64,000 bases of DNA. Origin: Orychophragmus violaceus. Its lineage: Eukaryota; Streptophyta; Magnoliopsida; Brassicales; Brassicaceae. The notes under the pieces are model-generated. The model had not been told where the DNA came from. It searched no databases and worked only from the letters and a program-made list of their open reading frames with translations. Where the stretch lies: positions 27,426,067-27,490,066 of the forward strand of contig CM058230.1 in NCBI GenBank assembly GCA_030180135.1, read 5' to 3'. A program made the translations under genes and the position numbers. Positions within the stretch are counted from its first letter, which is position 1. Each line of letters opens with the position of its first letter. Below, in pieces: positions 9,309 to 21,045 of this stretch.

Positions 9309-12300
9309 GTTTTTTTTTTTGCGCAACATAAGCTTTCTATTAAAAGGAGGCAAGAGGGATAGCATCTAATGCTAGCCATGACTGATCGTCTGGAACTACA
9401 ATAGTGGAGGGAATGTCACGTAAATGTGCACCCTTTGCAAGCCCTTCAGCACGGGAATTCAAAGAACGAGGAAATTAAACAAGTTCAAAGGATTGAAACA
9501 TAGATCGTATGAATTAAAAATCATCCAGCTCTAGTTCAATTGAGGGCCAGTCTTCATGTTTCTCGATCACTCGGACTAATTGCGCAGAATCGGATTGAAA
9601 GCAGACCGAGATAGAACCTCGTTTGCCGATCGTACCCATTGCCCAATGAAGGGCTTCCAGTTTTGCATGGAGGGGAGAGGAGAGTATGACACAGCTTTTT
9701 GCACCTGTCATGATGATATTATAATTGTTAATCTGAAGAAAACCAAAACTTGCAATCAGGTCTTCTCCAACCCATGACACATCTACATGACACAACAATT
9801 GAAGGTTGGATGAGTTTGTTCTAGGTGGTTGTTGTTCCTGTCATGTGTTCTCTGCTTCCGTCAGGTCTGTTATTGGGAGTTCTTGAGCGATCATCAATGT
9901 CTGAGCTTCGTGGACAGCGACGGTGATAGTGTCCAAGGGGTTAACATTCACACCTTCGAAAATCTTTGTGTTGCGAACCTTAAAAATGTACCATAGTAGC
10001 CACGGGAATACTCCGATATCACTTGCTCGAGCATAACTTTCCTTTTCTCTCCATAGTAGGTGGTCTAAGTTCGTATATAAAGAGCTACACGGGAAAGACC
10101 CCAGAAGTGTCGGGATGTTCGATAAAGCCCAACATTGTACCGCAGGTGGGTATTCGAATAGAATGTGGTTCGTCGATTCTTCCTCGGCTCCACATCGTTG
10201 GCAAGTCATATATGGTCCACAATGTCGCTTCTTTAAATGGCTTGTAGAGGCTAAAGCTCTGGATAGTGATTTCCATAAGAAGTGTTTTATCTTCATGGGA
10301 GCTTTAATTTTCCAAACTTCTTTTCGTAGTAAGGTTGTGCTTGGTTCTGATACGAGTGATGAAACAAGCGGAGATGTTAAAGTTTTCCTTTGTTCGTTTT
10401 CCACGTAATACCTTGCACGGACCGTGTAATGGCCTGACTTTATGCCATCCCAGCTATAGCCATCTTTTCGGTTGAACCGACTTGGTCTTAAGGACAGGAC
10501 CAGTGGGATGTCCTCTGCAGCTATAAGCTCACGAATAAGGTCATGTTTCCACTCCTTTGTGTCAAAATAAATCATGTGGTGGACTTTAAATTCCCCATCC
10601 ATAATGATCCCTTGACTGGCGGCCAAGTTAGAGCATGAAGCCGGTCTTGGAGGAGAGGCGGGTATCCATAGGTCTGTCCATACGCGTGTATCCTCCCCAT
10701 TGAAAATCGTTCGTCTAAGTCCTTCTTCGTACTCCACAAAAATCTTGCTATGGAACTGGATAGTTTCTGTATAATCTTTTGGGGCAGAAGGAAACACGAC
10801 ATAACATAGGAGGGGACTGCTTGTGCCACTGCTTTAATTTGTACTTCTTTTCCTCCTTTGGATAGCAATCTTCCTGACCAATTATTGAGCTTCCCGTTAA
10901 GTCGGTCTTGAACGAAGGCAAAGACCTGCTTTTTAGAACCACAAATTTGTTTAGGCATCCCAAGATACATTCCCATACCTCCATCTTTATGGATACCGAG
11001 TGATCTTTTCAAATTAGTTTTTAATGACGATACGACCTTAGAACCAAACAAAACTGAAGATTTTGCTTTACTCAATTGTTTTCCTGAGGCATAACTGTAA
11101 ACGTCGATGATTCTCATCAATTCTTCACATAGATTCTGCTCCGCTTTACAAAAGAAGAGATTGTCGTCCGCGAATAAAAGGTGAGAGATCAGGGGGACGT
11201 GTTCTTGCAATCTTAATACTTGTAATGATCTTGGACCGCTCTGCTTCTTTAATGTGCGATATCAAAACTTCAGTGCAAAGGATGAACAAGAAGGGTGAGA
11301 GCGGGTCACCTTGACGCAGACCACGACGTGGTAGTACGTGTCTTTTTTCTTCCCCATTGATGAGGACTTTATACGAGACAGACTTGACACAGGGCATAGT
11401 ATGGTGGCCCCATCTCTCATCAAATCCCATCATGTTAATTATAGCTTCTAGGAAATTCCATTCAACTTTGTTGTACGCCTTGCTCATATCCGTTTTTATA
11501 GCTACGAACTTTGAATTGCAACTTGAATTAGAGCGCAGAGCATGGAATAACTCTTGAGCTACAAGAATGATGTTTCTACTCAGACGTCGAGCCATAGAGG
11601 TTGATTGGGTTTCCCATATCAACTCTGGTAGGATTCGTTTTAGACGGTTTTTCATAACTTTGGAGATTATTTTATAGCAAGATGTTGCATAGGCTAATGG
11701 GCCTGAATTTAGACAAGTTCGTCGGCATGTCCGTCTTCGGTATCAAACATATGTTGGTCTGGTCCATACGTTTGTGGAAATATCCTGTCTCAAAGAATCT
11801 ATTCACCATATTTGTTACATCACTGCCAATGACTTACCAGAATCTCTGGCCCCGGGGCTTTCTCTAGATTAATCGGAAAAAATAGTTTCCTTAATCTTTG
11901 TATCATACGGCGGAGTAAGAAGAGAGCGATTCACGTCATCAGTAACATTCGCGGTAATATACCGGAGGCATCATCGATGGATGCGGGTTCGATGAGGAGA
12001 AGAGCTCTTGAAAATATCCGGTAGCGACCCGTTCTATCTCCTCTTCGGTCTCTACCCACTGGTCGGAATAGTCTTTGAGTTTTGTAATCTTGTTACGCGC
12101 ACGTTTGTTTGGTTAGTGCATGGAAATATTTTGTGTTTCGGTCTCCTTCTCTATGATGAATAATTCGAATTTTTTGCTTTCAAAATAACTCCTCATCACG
12201 GTAGGCTGCGCAAAGCTTCCATGAGTTCAAGTTCCTCTTCAGACGTGAGGTTATCATCTTCCTGAGCTTTGTCGAGATTCTCTTTGATGGTCGCAATAAT

Positions 12301-13203
12301 CATCTCGTTGTTGGTGGGGTTCGAACTCTTCCATGTCGATATGGATTTTGTGCATCGTCCGATTTTGTCCACAAAATCCTGAGATCCCGAGGAGTTTATT
12401 TTTTCCCAGCCATCATTCACAGCCTTGGCAAAACCGGCTTTTGAAAGCCACCTCTTGTCAAATTTAAAGGTTTTTCTTCTTCGGTGGACCTGGTTCTTAA
12501 AGATAGTGAGAACAGGTCTATGGTCAGAGCCCCATCAAAGAAGATAATCCACATCAGTGTGGGAAAAAATATTATGCCAATCCTCGTTTCCGACTGTTCT
12601 ATCGAGGCGGAATTATATTCTACCATTGGGACGTCGACTTGCCCAAGAAAATGAGTTTCCCTTGCAGGAAAATCCAACATACCACAATTCACAAGCATGT
12701 TCCTGAACGGGAGGAAAGAGGATTCCGGTCTTTTGCGTCCTCCTTTCTTCTCGTCATTGCTTACAATTTTGTTGGAATCTCCCATCATTAACCATGCTCC
12801 ATCCCACTTAAGACTGATTCGAGTTAAGTGCTCCCAAACCATTTCGTGATATTCAAATACCGGATCTCCATACACGAAAGTAATGAAAACTTTGTGTCCT
12901 TCTATCCTCGCTTCGATATCTATCATGCGATTATTTTAAAATAGAATAGTAACATCGTGATCATCTAAATAGAAAACAAGCAACTCCGCCGCTTGTACCT
13001 ACTGGTTCTACGGTGAACAACTTATCATAACAAAATTCAACCTGAAAGTCTTACATAAAATAAAAATCCTTTTTATTGTTGTTTTGAAAGGAAAAGAAAA
13101 CTAGAACGAAAGTAGCGATGCAACTCTCGGATGTGTTGCTTTGTCAGGAAGGCTCCGGATCCCTGACAATTACAAGCGATTGCACTCATATGGGATGACT
13201 GGG
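9309..13203 (-). mobile_element. 5'-truncated L1-type LINE, copy 1
   Basis: The 3' end on the minus strand is a poly(A), seen as AGGTTTTTTTTTTTT from 9309, preceded on the left by TTGTTGAGGCAACTAG. The body carries RNase H, zf-RVT, reverse transcriptase and endonuclease segments in the expected order toward 13203, where homology to the full-length copy stops and the inverted arm begins. ORF1 is missing. It is one unit of the tandem array. Confidence 0.85.
9514..13190 (-). pseudogene. LINE ORF2, copy 1: endonuclease, reverse transcriptase, zf-RVT, RNase H
   Basis: Minus-strand pieces from 5' to 3' are as follows. The endonuclease (12417-12926) has KVFITFVYGDPVFEYHE, a GD-S-NK motif where GDFNE is usual, and RPESSFLPFRNM. 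The reverse transcriptase (11146-11655 and 10572-11210) has FVAIKTDMSKAYNKVEWNFL, RGLRQGDPLSPFLFIL and the catalytic HLLFADDNLFF. The zf-RVT region (9841-10797) has a VWKIKAPMKIKHFLWK motif and a CQRCGAEEESTNHILFEYP zinc knuckle. The RNase H piece (9514-9798) has HVDVSW and LEALHWAM with FQSDS. The pieces lie in different frames with stops between endonuclease and RT, so no full protein can be made. The GDFNE motif is altered to GDSNK, which would cost endonuclease activity. Confidence 0.85.
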
Positions 13204-13275
13204 AGTTGCATCGCTACTTTCGTTCTAGTTTTCTTTTCCTTTCAAAAACAACAATAAAAATGATTTTTATTTTAT
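13055..13275. repeat. Foldback at the LINE ORF2 5' junction, copy 2
   Basis: Arms 13055-13126 and 13203-13275 are inverted copies of one another around a 76-bp loop, the same structure as at 8846-9068. In the third copy (17276-17404) only the left arm exists and the sequence runs on into ORF1, so the right arm is the added piece. Confidence 0.85.
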
Positions 13276-13501
13276 ATATTGTTATGAACAATATTTAGAA
13301 ACTTTAATAAAAAATAACAATATATATTGAAGGAGGTTTGAACCCCAAAAAGAAAATTAATAATTTTTCTTTTAGTTTTTAGAACTAAAATAGGTGACAT
13401 AATTTGGATATCATTAATATTTAATACCAAGAGTTTAGTATCACTGTAAGGTAGTGTTAAAATATTATTGGAAAATGAGAGGATAAATGCCTTTAGTTAT
13501 T

Positions 13502-13515
13502 GTTGTGGCAACTAG
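13502..13515. repeat. Target-site duplication of the full-length LINE, left copy
   Basis: GTTGTGGCAACTAG lies directly next to the LINE poly(A) end and matches 26236-26249 with one mismatch. Confidence 0.75.
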
Positions 13516-13682
13516 GTTTTTTTTTTTGCCGCAACATAAGCTTTCTATTAAAAGGAGGCAAGAGGGATAGCATCTAATGCTAGCCATGACTGATCGTCTG
13601 GAACTACAATAGTGGAGGGAATGTCACGTAAATGCGCACCCTTTGCAAGCCCTTCAGCACGGGAATTCAAAGAATGAGGGAG

Positions 13683-16600
13683 TTAAACAAGTTCAAAGGA
13701 TTGAAACATAGATCGTATGAATTTAAAATCATCCAGCTCTAGTTCAATTGAGGGCCAGTCTTCATGTTTCTCGATCACTCGGACTAATTGCGCAGAATCG
13801 GATTGAAAGCAGACCGAGATAGAACCTCGTTTGCCGATCGTATCCATTGCCCAACGAAGGGCTTCCAGTTCCGCATGGAGGGGAGAGGAGAGTATGCCAC
13901 AGCTTTTTGCACCTGTCATGATGATATTATCATTGTTAATCTGAAGAAAAATAAAACCTGCAATCAGGTCTTCTCCAACCCATGACACATCTACATGACA
14001 CAACAATTGAAGGTTGGATGGGTTTGTTCTAGGTGGTTGTTGTTCCTGTCATGTGTTCTCTGCTTCCGTCTGTTATTGGGAGTTCTTGAGCGATCATCAA
14101 TGTCTGAGCTTCGTGGACAGCGACGGTGATAGTGTCCAAGGGGTTAACATTCACACCTTCGAAAATCTTTGTGTTGCGAGCCTTAAAAATGTACCATAGT
14201 AGCCACGGGAATACTCCGATATCACTTGCTCGAGCATAACTTTCCTTTGCTCTCCATAGTAGGTGGTCTAAGTTCGTATATAAAGAGCTACATGGGAAAG
14301 ACCCCAGAAGTGTCGGGATGTTCGATAAAGCCCAACATTGTACCGCAGGTGGGTATTCGAATAGAATGTGGTTCGTCGATTCTTCCTCGGCTCCACATCG
14401 TTGGCAAGTCATATATGGTCCACAATGTCGCTTCTTTAAATGGCTTGTAGAGGCTAAAGCTCTGGATAGTGATTTCCATAAGAAGTGTTTTATCTTCATG
14501 GGAGCTTTAATTTTCCAAACTTGTTTTCGTAGTAAGGCTGTGCTTGGTTCTGATACGAGTGATGAAACAAGCGGAGATGTTAAAGTTTTCCTTTGTTCGT
14601 TTGCCACGTAATACCTTGCACGGACCGTGTAATGGCCTGACTTTATGCCATCCCAGCTATAGCCATCTTTTCGGTTGAACCGACTTGGTCTTAAGGACAG
14701 GACCAGTGGGATGTCCTCTGCAGCTATAAGCTCACGAATAAGGTCATGTTTCCACTCCTTTGTGTCAAAATCAATCATGTGGTGGACTTTAAATTCCCCA
14801 TCCATAATGATCCCTTGACTGGCGGCCAAGTTAGAGCATGAAGCCGGTCTTGGAGGAGAGGCGGGTATCCATAGGTCTGTCCATACGCGTGTATCCTCCC
14901 CATTGAAAATCGTTCGTCTATGTCCTTCTTCGTACTCCACAAAAATCTTGCTATGGAACTGGATAGTTTCTTTATAATCTTTTGGGGCAGAAGGAAACAC
15001 GACATAACATAGGAGGGGACTGCTTGTGCCACTGCTTTAATTTGTACTTCTTTTCCTCCTTTGGATAGCAATCTTCCTGACCAATTATTGAGCTTCCCGT
15101 TAAGTCGGTCTTGAACGAAGGCAAAGACCTGCTTTTTAGAACCACAAATTTGTTTAGGCATCCCAAGATACATTCCCATACCTCCATCTTTATGGATACC
15201 GAGTGATCTTTTCAAATCAGTTTTTAATGACGATACGACCTTAGAACCAAACAAAACTGAAGATTTTGCTTTACTCAATTGTTTTCCTGAGGCATAACTG
15301 TAAACGTCGATGATTCTCATCAATTCTTCACATAGATTCTGCTCCGCTTTACAAAAGAAGAGATTGTCGTCCGCGAATAAAAGGTGAGAGATCAGGGGGA
15401 CGTGTTCTTGCAATCTTAATACTTGTAATGATCTTGGACCGCTCTGCTTCTTTAATGTGCGATATCAAAACTTCAGTGCAAAGGATGAACAAGAAGGGTG
15501 AGAGCGGGTCACCTTGACGCAGACCACGACGTGGTAGTACGTGTCTTTTTTCTTCCCCATTGATGAGGACTTTATACGAGACAGACTTGACACAGGGCAT
15601 AGTATGGTGGCCCCATCTCTCATCAAATCCCATCATGTTAATTATAGCTTCTAGGAAATTCCATTCAACTTTGTTGTACGCCTTGCTCATATCCGTTTTT
15701 ATAGCTACGAACTTTGAATTGCAACTTGAATTAGAGCGCAGAGCATGGAATAACTCTTGAGCTACAAGAATGATGTTTCTACTCAGACGTCGAGCCATAG
15801 AGGTTGATTGGGTTTCCCATATCAACTCTGGTAGGATTCGTTTTAGACGGTTTTCATAACTTTGGAGCTTATTTTATAGCAAGACGTTGCATAGGCTAAT
15901 GGGCCTGAATTTCGACAATTTCGTCGGCATGTCCGTCTTTGGTATCAAACATATGTTGGTCTGGTTCATATGTTTGTCGAAATATCCTGTCTCAAAGAAT
16001 CTCTTCACCATATCTATTACATCACTGCCAATGACTTACCAGAATCTCTGGCCCCGGGGCTTTTTCTGGATTAATCGAAAAAAAATAGTTTCCTTAATCT
16101 TTGTATCATATGGCGGAGTAAGAAGAGAGTGATTCACGTCATCAGTAACATTCGTGGTAATATACCGGAGGCATCATCGATAGATGAAGGTTCGATGAGG
16201 AGAAGAGCTCTTGAAAATATCCAGTTGCGACCCGTTCTATCTCCTCTTCGGTCTCTACCCACTGGTCGGAATAGTCTTTGAGTTTTGTAATCTTGTTACG
16301 CGCACGTCTCTGTTTGGTTAGCGCATGGAAATATTTTGTGTTTCGGTCTCCTTCTCTATGATGAATATTTCGAATTTTTTGCTTTCAAAATAACTCCTCA
16401 TCACGGTAGGCTGCGCAAAGCTTCCATGAGTTCAAGTTCCTCTTCAGACGTGAGGTTATCATCTTCCTGAGCTTTGTCGAGTTTCTCTTTGATGGTCGCA
16501 ATAATCATCTCGTTGTTGGTGGGGTTCGAACTCTTCCATGTCGATATGGATTTTGTGCATCTTCCGATTTCGTCCACAAAATCCTGAGATCCCGAGGAGT

Positions 16601-17393
16601 TTATTTTTTCCCAGCCATCATTCACAGCCTTGGCAAAACCGGCTTTTGAAAGCCACCTCTTGTCAAATTTGAAGGTTTTTCTTCTTCGGTGGACCTGGTT
16701 CTTAAAGATAGTGAGAACAGGTCTATGGTCAGAGCCCCATCAAAGAAGATAATCCACATCCGTGTGGAAAATATATTATGCCAATCCTCGTTTCCGACTT
16801 TTCTATCGAGGCGGAATTATATTCTACCATTGGGACGTCGACTTGCCCAAGAAAATGAGTTTCCCTTGCAGGAAAATCCAACATACCACAATTCACAAGC
16901 ATGTTCCTGAACGGGAGGAAAGAGGATTCCGGTCTTTTGCGTCCTCCTTTCTTCTCGTCATTGCTTACAATTTTGTTGGAATCTCCCATCATTAACCATG
17001 CTCCATCCCACTTAAGACTGATACGAGTTAAGTGCTCCCAAACCATTTCGTGATATTCAAATACCGGATCTCCATACACGAAAGTAATGAAAACTTTGTG
17101 TCCTTCTATCCTCGCTTCGATATCTATCATGCGATTATTTTAAAATAGAATAGTAACATCGTGATCATCTAAATAGAAAACAAGCAACTCCGCCGCTTGT
17201 ACCTACTGGTTCCACGGTGAACAACTTATCATAACCAAATTCAACCTGAAAGTCTTACATAAAATAAAAATCGTTTTTATTGTTGTTTTGAAAGGAAAAT
17301 AAAACTAGAACGAAAGTAGCGATGCAACTCTCGGAGGTGTTGCTTTGTCAGGAAGGCTCCGGATCCCTGACAATTACAAGCGATTGCACTCAT
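13683..17393 (-). pseudogene. LINE ORF2, full-length copy: endonuclease-RT-zf-RVT-RNase H
   Basis: The start ATG is at 17393-17391 (MSAIACNCQG), overlapping the ORF1 stop as ATGA. Domains follow in the usual order: endonuclease (16729-17393, with KVFITFVYGDPVFEYHE and RPESSFLPF), a spacer region (16401-16625), RT (14775-15825, with DMSKAYNKVEWNFL, RGLRQGDPLSPFLFIL and LLFADDNLFF), zf-RVT (14029-15000, knuckle CQRCGAEEESTNH), and RNase H (13683-14006, with HVDVSW, a fuller LEALRWAM and SDSAQLV). Stops and frameshifts split it, notably between endonuclease and RT and inside the endonuclease. It is very close to copy 1 and shares most lesions, so the lesions predate the duplication. Confidence 0.85.
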
Positions 17394-19438
17394 ATGGGAT
17401 GACTGGGTGGTTTCTGGGACACCACCGAACCTGAGAGAGAAGTAGATTTTCGGCCATTCGTCGAGGGAAACACCTCATTACGAGTGACAACAGATGAGGA
17501 TGCTTTCCTAAATTGTGCACCTCTGGTCTGTTTGAGGGTCTTCTTCATTAGGGAAGAGCGACCTCTTAGGGAGAGTTTCTTTGACGCCATGATTCCTTTA
17601 TTACCATGGCTTATCGGTATTCTTCTTTTCGGGGCTAAAGAGCTCTGCCTTAAATTCTTGATTGGGGTATCCTTCTTCTTGCTCATCGATTCCACATGCC
17701 TTTTCTGCTCCTGGATTTTTTCAGAGTTAATTTATTATTGTTTTGCGTCCTCTTCTCCCGGTTGAGTTGTGAAGTCGCCTCAATATGGCCTTCTCTCGTC
17801 TGTTATATCACGTAAGTCGTCCCCCAATAAGTCGTCATTTTCCATAAGATCACCATCATCGATCATGTTGTCACATTAGTCAATGGACTTATCAATATTT
17901 GCCTCTCAGTACTTATCGAAATCAGCACTCTCCTCGTTTTGTTCCTGGATATTATTACCTTCAGTATGCACTTCAATGCCTTCATCTTTATTTGGTTATG
18001 CATCCTTCTTCCATGTCTCTTTCTTCCATGTCTTTGGGCGTTTAGGTCGGGTAAGGGGGGATGCTCTGTTCTGCTCTTAAGCCTTCCGCGCTAAGGTTCG
18101 ACATGTTTCAAGTTCCTTCAAGGCATGTTCTGCTTCTATTCTTGTTTTATCTGAATTGGTAGCATCAGGCTCTTCTCTAATAGCCAACGGTTTGGATTTA
18201 GAGCCACTGTTCGTAATCGCTTGGAGCATGTGTCTTTCCTTCCTTTGTTCAGAATTTTCTGTGACTATAGCCTTTCCTTTTAGCTTTCTTCGTCTTTCCT
18301 CCTCTGATTCTTTGTTGGGATTCAGAACAGGTTCTTTTCCTGGAGATCGAACAACTGGTCTCCATTCGAGACGTTCTTTGTTGCGGCCGGAGTCATTCTT
18401 TGCCTCTTGGTCCCTTCTTTCATAGCGGCGAGGCGGCAGGTTCTCCGTGACTGTTCTCTGTGAGTCCGGTGATACACGGTATGATCTGTTGCGTGATCCA
18501 TACTCATGGTGGGGAGGTTCTTTGTATCCACGGTGTGAACCGTCTGCTATATCTCTGTTCTCTTTTGGTCTCCAAAGAGATGAAGCATAGGAGTCACCGT
18601 ATTTAGATCTGTTATCGACTTGATTGTCCCAGTGATAGGGATGATATTTCGCCCAATCTTGGGGATGTGAGAATGAAATAGAATCCGCAAGTCTTTTCCA
18701 AACTTTGTGACCGCAAGCCTTCCTTTTTTCCTGAATCGTTTTCCTTAGGTCTGAGTATTTTGAGCTTTCTTCAGTGTTCACCTATTTTTGGTCTCTACCT
18801 CCATGTATCTCATTAAGCTTCCTTGGTGGTTTCAGCAGTGGGAACTGATGGTTAAGGGGACTTGAGAATGCTTCACGAGCTGCAACCTCCTCCTTCATGA
18901 GTTGTTCTAGTCAAGCGAGACGTCTTTTCTCTCTTTGCTCGTCGTTGAGTTCTGGACAGGTACCTTCTTTTTGAGAGATGCGATTGCAGTTAAGGCAGTA
19001 CCTGTGGAGATCTTCATACTTAAGTGTAACCTTAATCAGGTCTCCATTGTCGAACTCAGCTCTTCTATCAAACTTCAGAGGCTCGTCCCCGTTAATGCTC
19101 ACTCGCACTCGACTTTCATCCACGTCTATTTTAACTACCACCCCGAGTGCTCTTACTATGTTCAGAAAAGTAGCATCTTTCTTGTAATGGATCAAAACAC
19201 CCAAGAAAGTAACCCAAAACGGCATGGTATTAGGAAAATCCTCCTTGGTACAGGGGATCCATCTCTCAAGTGAGAAGCTCCATTTGTTGAAATGACAAGG
19301 CCTCATATGTAGAGCCTTCAAGAGATTTTCTTCTGTTTCAAAATCAAATTGGAATTTGTTGTTCCCTAGATTGGTTCCCTGTAACTTGCCTTCCATGTCC
19401 CAAATTTTCCTCTTTGGCATGTGTTTTAAGAGGGCTTC
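17390..19438 (-). pseudogene. LINE ORF1 (DUF4283 + CCHC-like knuckle), main part
   Basis: Minus strand, one reading frame from 19438 to the TGA at 17392-17390, interrupted only by in-frame stops between 18911 and 18781 and between 18077 and 17695. It starts with the DUF4283 RNA-binding-like domain (LLKHMPKRKIWDMEG, FDFETEENLLKAL, PFWVTFLGVLIHYKK), then a zinc knuckle variant YCLNCNRISQKEGTCP, then a long Arg/Ser/Glu-rich basic tail. ORF1 proteins of plant L1s bind the element RNA. The upstream part of the same ORF lies at 25624-25802 beyond the nested insertion. An ATG at 19462 in this frame is inside the Cassandra LTR and is not the native start. Confidence 0.85.
19434..19438. repeat. GCTTC target-site duplication, left copy
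   Basis: GCTTC at 19434-19438 is repeated at 25624-25628. The two copies flank the composite LTR insertion exactly. Confidence 0.9.
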
Positions 19439-19494
19439 TGAAACATACTGGGCCCAGCCCATTTGAGAAAGGCTTAAATGAATTAATTTGGCTA

Positions 19495-19620
19495 CCTATA
19501 TCACCAAGTGCACTTACCTTTTCCGGTCACTTGCCTGAAAGAACTCCAGAGTTAAGCGTGCTTGGGCTGGAGTAGTCCCAGGATGGGTGACCTTCCGGGA
19601 AGTGACTCGTGGTAGCATGT
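19495..19620 (+). other. 5S rRNA-like segment in Cassandra LTR 1 (pol III promoter-like)
   Basis: AGAACTCCAGAGTTAAGCGT, then GCTTGGGCTGGAGTAGTCCC and AGGATGGGTGACCTTCCGGG closely follow the internal control region of plant 5S rRNA (A box, intermediate element, C box). The outer stems are diverged, so it is a 5S-derived promoter module and not a functional rRNA gene. Confidence 0.9.
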
Positions 19621-19789
19621 GTGTGAGGACAAAACACATGGAAAAAGGTCATGGGGTGATTATAGGGTCAGTAAATTAGTCGGTCGGGCCTATGAAAAAT
19701 AACGCACCGACCGTCGGACAGGGGTGGGGCCCACGAGCTCGGGAGAGGGATGGGTGACTCACCGGTAGGGGCGGACGGGGCGTTACAAG

Positions 19790-19802
19790 TGGTATCAGAG
19801 CC
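19790..19802 (+). promoter_or_regulatory. Cassandra primer-binding site (tRNA-Met)
   Basis: TGGTATCAGAGCC starts three bases after the end of LTR 1 and complements the 3' end of initiator tRNA-Met. Confidence 0.9.
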
Positions 19803-19972
19803 AGTTTAGTCAAACCGATTCTGTCTCGGGAGACAATCTTGGGGTTTGAGGGTTATGGTTGCTCCGGTTATGAGATGCGGAATTCGGGGACGAATTCCCA
19901 TTAAGTGGGGGAGAATTGTAACATACTGGGCCCAGCCCATTTGAAAAAGGCTTAAATGAATTAATTTGGCTA

Positions 19973-20098
19973 CCTATATCACCAAGTGCACTTACCTTTT
20001 CCGGTCACTTGCCTGAAAGAACTCCAGAGTTAAGCGTGCTTGGGCTGGAGTAGTCCCAGGATGGGTGACCTTCCGGGAAGTGACTCGCGGTAGCATGT
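19973..20098 (+). other. 5S rRNA-like segment in Cassandra LTR 2
   Basis: Same module as in LTR 1, with GTTAAGCGTGCTTGGGC and GGATGGGTGACC conserved. Confidence 0.9.
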
Positions 20099-20365
20099 GT
20101 GTGAGCACAAAACACATGGGAAAAGGTCAGGGGGTGATTATAGGGTCAGTAAATTAGTCGGTCGGGCCTACGAAAAATAACGCACCGACCGTCGGACAGG
20201 GGTGGGGCCCACGAGCCCGGGAGAGGGATGGGTGACTCACCGGTAGGGGCGGACGGGGCGTTACAAGTCCATACTGGCCCATTTAAAATTTTGATTAAAA
20301 AGAAGAAAGCCCAAGCCCAAAAGCCCATTAGCCACTCTAAAAACCCTAGGGTTTCTCTCCTTTCT

Positions 20366-20373
20366 TATAAATA
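20366..20373 (+). promoter_or_regulatory. TATA box in left large LTR
   Basis: TATAAATA follows an AAACCCTAGGGTTTCTC motif (telo-box-like) about 100 bp into the LTR; the same arrangement occurs in the right LTR at 23994. Likely the pol II start of the genomic RNA. Confidence 0.6.
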
Positions 20374-20894
20374 GGAGTAGCCACCCATGGAGAGATCAGA
20401 AAAGAGATTCCCGCAGCGAAGCCCTGTCCTCCCGTCGAGCCACCAGCCGTCGCATCCATCCCGGCGAGCCACCTCCACCCGATCTCCTCTTCTCTTCCAT
20501 GGATCCCTCTCCCTTCTTCTCACGGGTTAAGTATTCTCTCTTCTACATCAAATCCTTTCTTTCTATCCTTCTCCTCCTCCAGATCTGATCCTCTATTGTG
20601 TTAGATCTGAGATCTAATCTTGTTTCTCAGATCTATCGCTTTTCCAAACGCAGATCTGATATCGAAGCAATTCTGGGCCGTCAGATTGATTCGCGTTTTT
20701 CCGTTGAACCGTAAGGAACCACGGAACACACAATATGTCGTTGGAAAGCCCTCGATCTCAGCTTTCCAGAAAGGTAAGGATCGCCCAAATCGGACTTACG
20801 GTTTAAATGTTACGATCTGTTTTGTAAAACGGGTCTGTTCTTGACGAACCTGTTTCTGGTTTGACCCATTTCAGTTTCTAAAGATCCGGTTTAG

Positions 20895-21045
20895 TCTGGG
20901 TCGGGTCGGGTTGACCGGGTCGGGTCGGATTGGGTTAACCGGTCAGGTCGGGTTGACCGGATTGGGTCGGGTCGGGTTAACCGGGTCGGGTCGGGTTAAC
21001 CGATCTGGTTTGGTTAACCGATTTGGTTCGGTTTAATCCGGTTTG
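20895..21045. repeat. GGGTCGGGTT-type tandem repeat in left large LTR
   Basis: Repeated GGGTCGGGTCGGGTTGACC / GGGTTAACC units of about 10-20 bp. An equivalent array is at 24518-24668 in the right LTR. Confidence 0.85.

Larger units (their letters stand above)
8384..17404 (-). repeat. Tandem array of a 4.2-kb LINE-derived unit (about 2.1 copies)
   Basis: Sequence at 8384 onward reappears at 12588 and again near 16793, and the poly(T) 3' border at 9309 reappears at 13516, an offset of about 4.2 kb. The unit holds LINE ORF2, a short hairpin, a 230-bp spacer and the LINE 3' end. The first partial copy ends on the left at 8384. The third copy leaves the repeat near 17404 and continues into ORF1. 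Copies are nearly identical by eye, including the spacer, so the array grew by segmental duplication or unequal exchange rather than by separate insertions. Confidence 0.85.
19439..20265 (+). mobile_element. Cassandra TRIM retrotransposon
   Basis: Two 349-bp LTRs (19439-19787 and 19917-20265) differ at roughly eight positions by eye and enclose only 129 bp. The LTRs run from TG(A/T)AACA to GTTACA and contain a 5S rRNA-like segment, the hallmark of Cassandra. A tRNA-Met primer-binding site (19790-19802) follows the left LTR, and a purine tract (AAGTGGGGGAGAA, near 19903-19915) precedes the right one. There is no coding capacity; such elements depend on proteins of other retrotransposons. No direct duplication flanks it alone. 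Confidence 0.9.

Noticed and set aside
10023..10408. Plus-strand frames opposite LINE ORF2, repeated at 14226-14611
   Set aside because: Antisense shadows of the zf-RVT coding region. Their conservation follows from the duplicated sense gene.
18911..19462. ATG at 19462 as the start of LINE ORF1
   Set aside because: The ATG lies in the Cassandra LTR. The native start is at 25802 beyond the insertion.
19495..20098. Functional 5S rRNA genes
   Set aside because: Only the internal promoter region is well conserved and both copies are parts of Cassandra LTRs.
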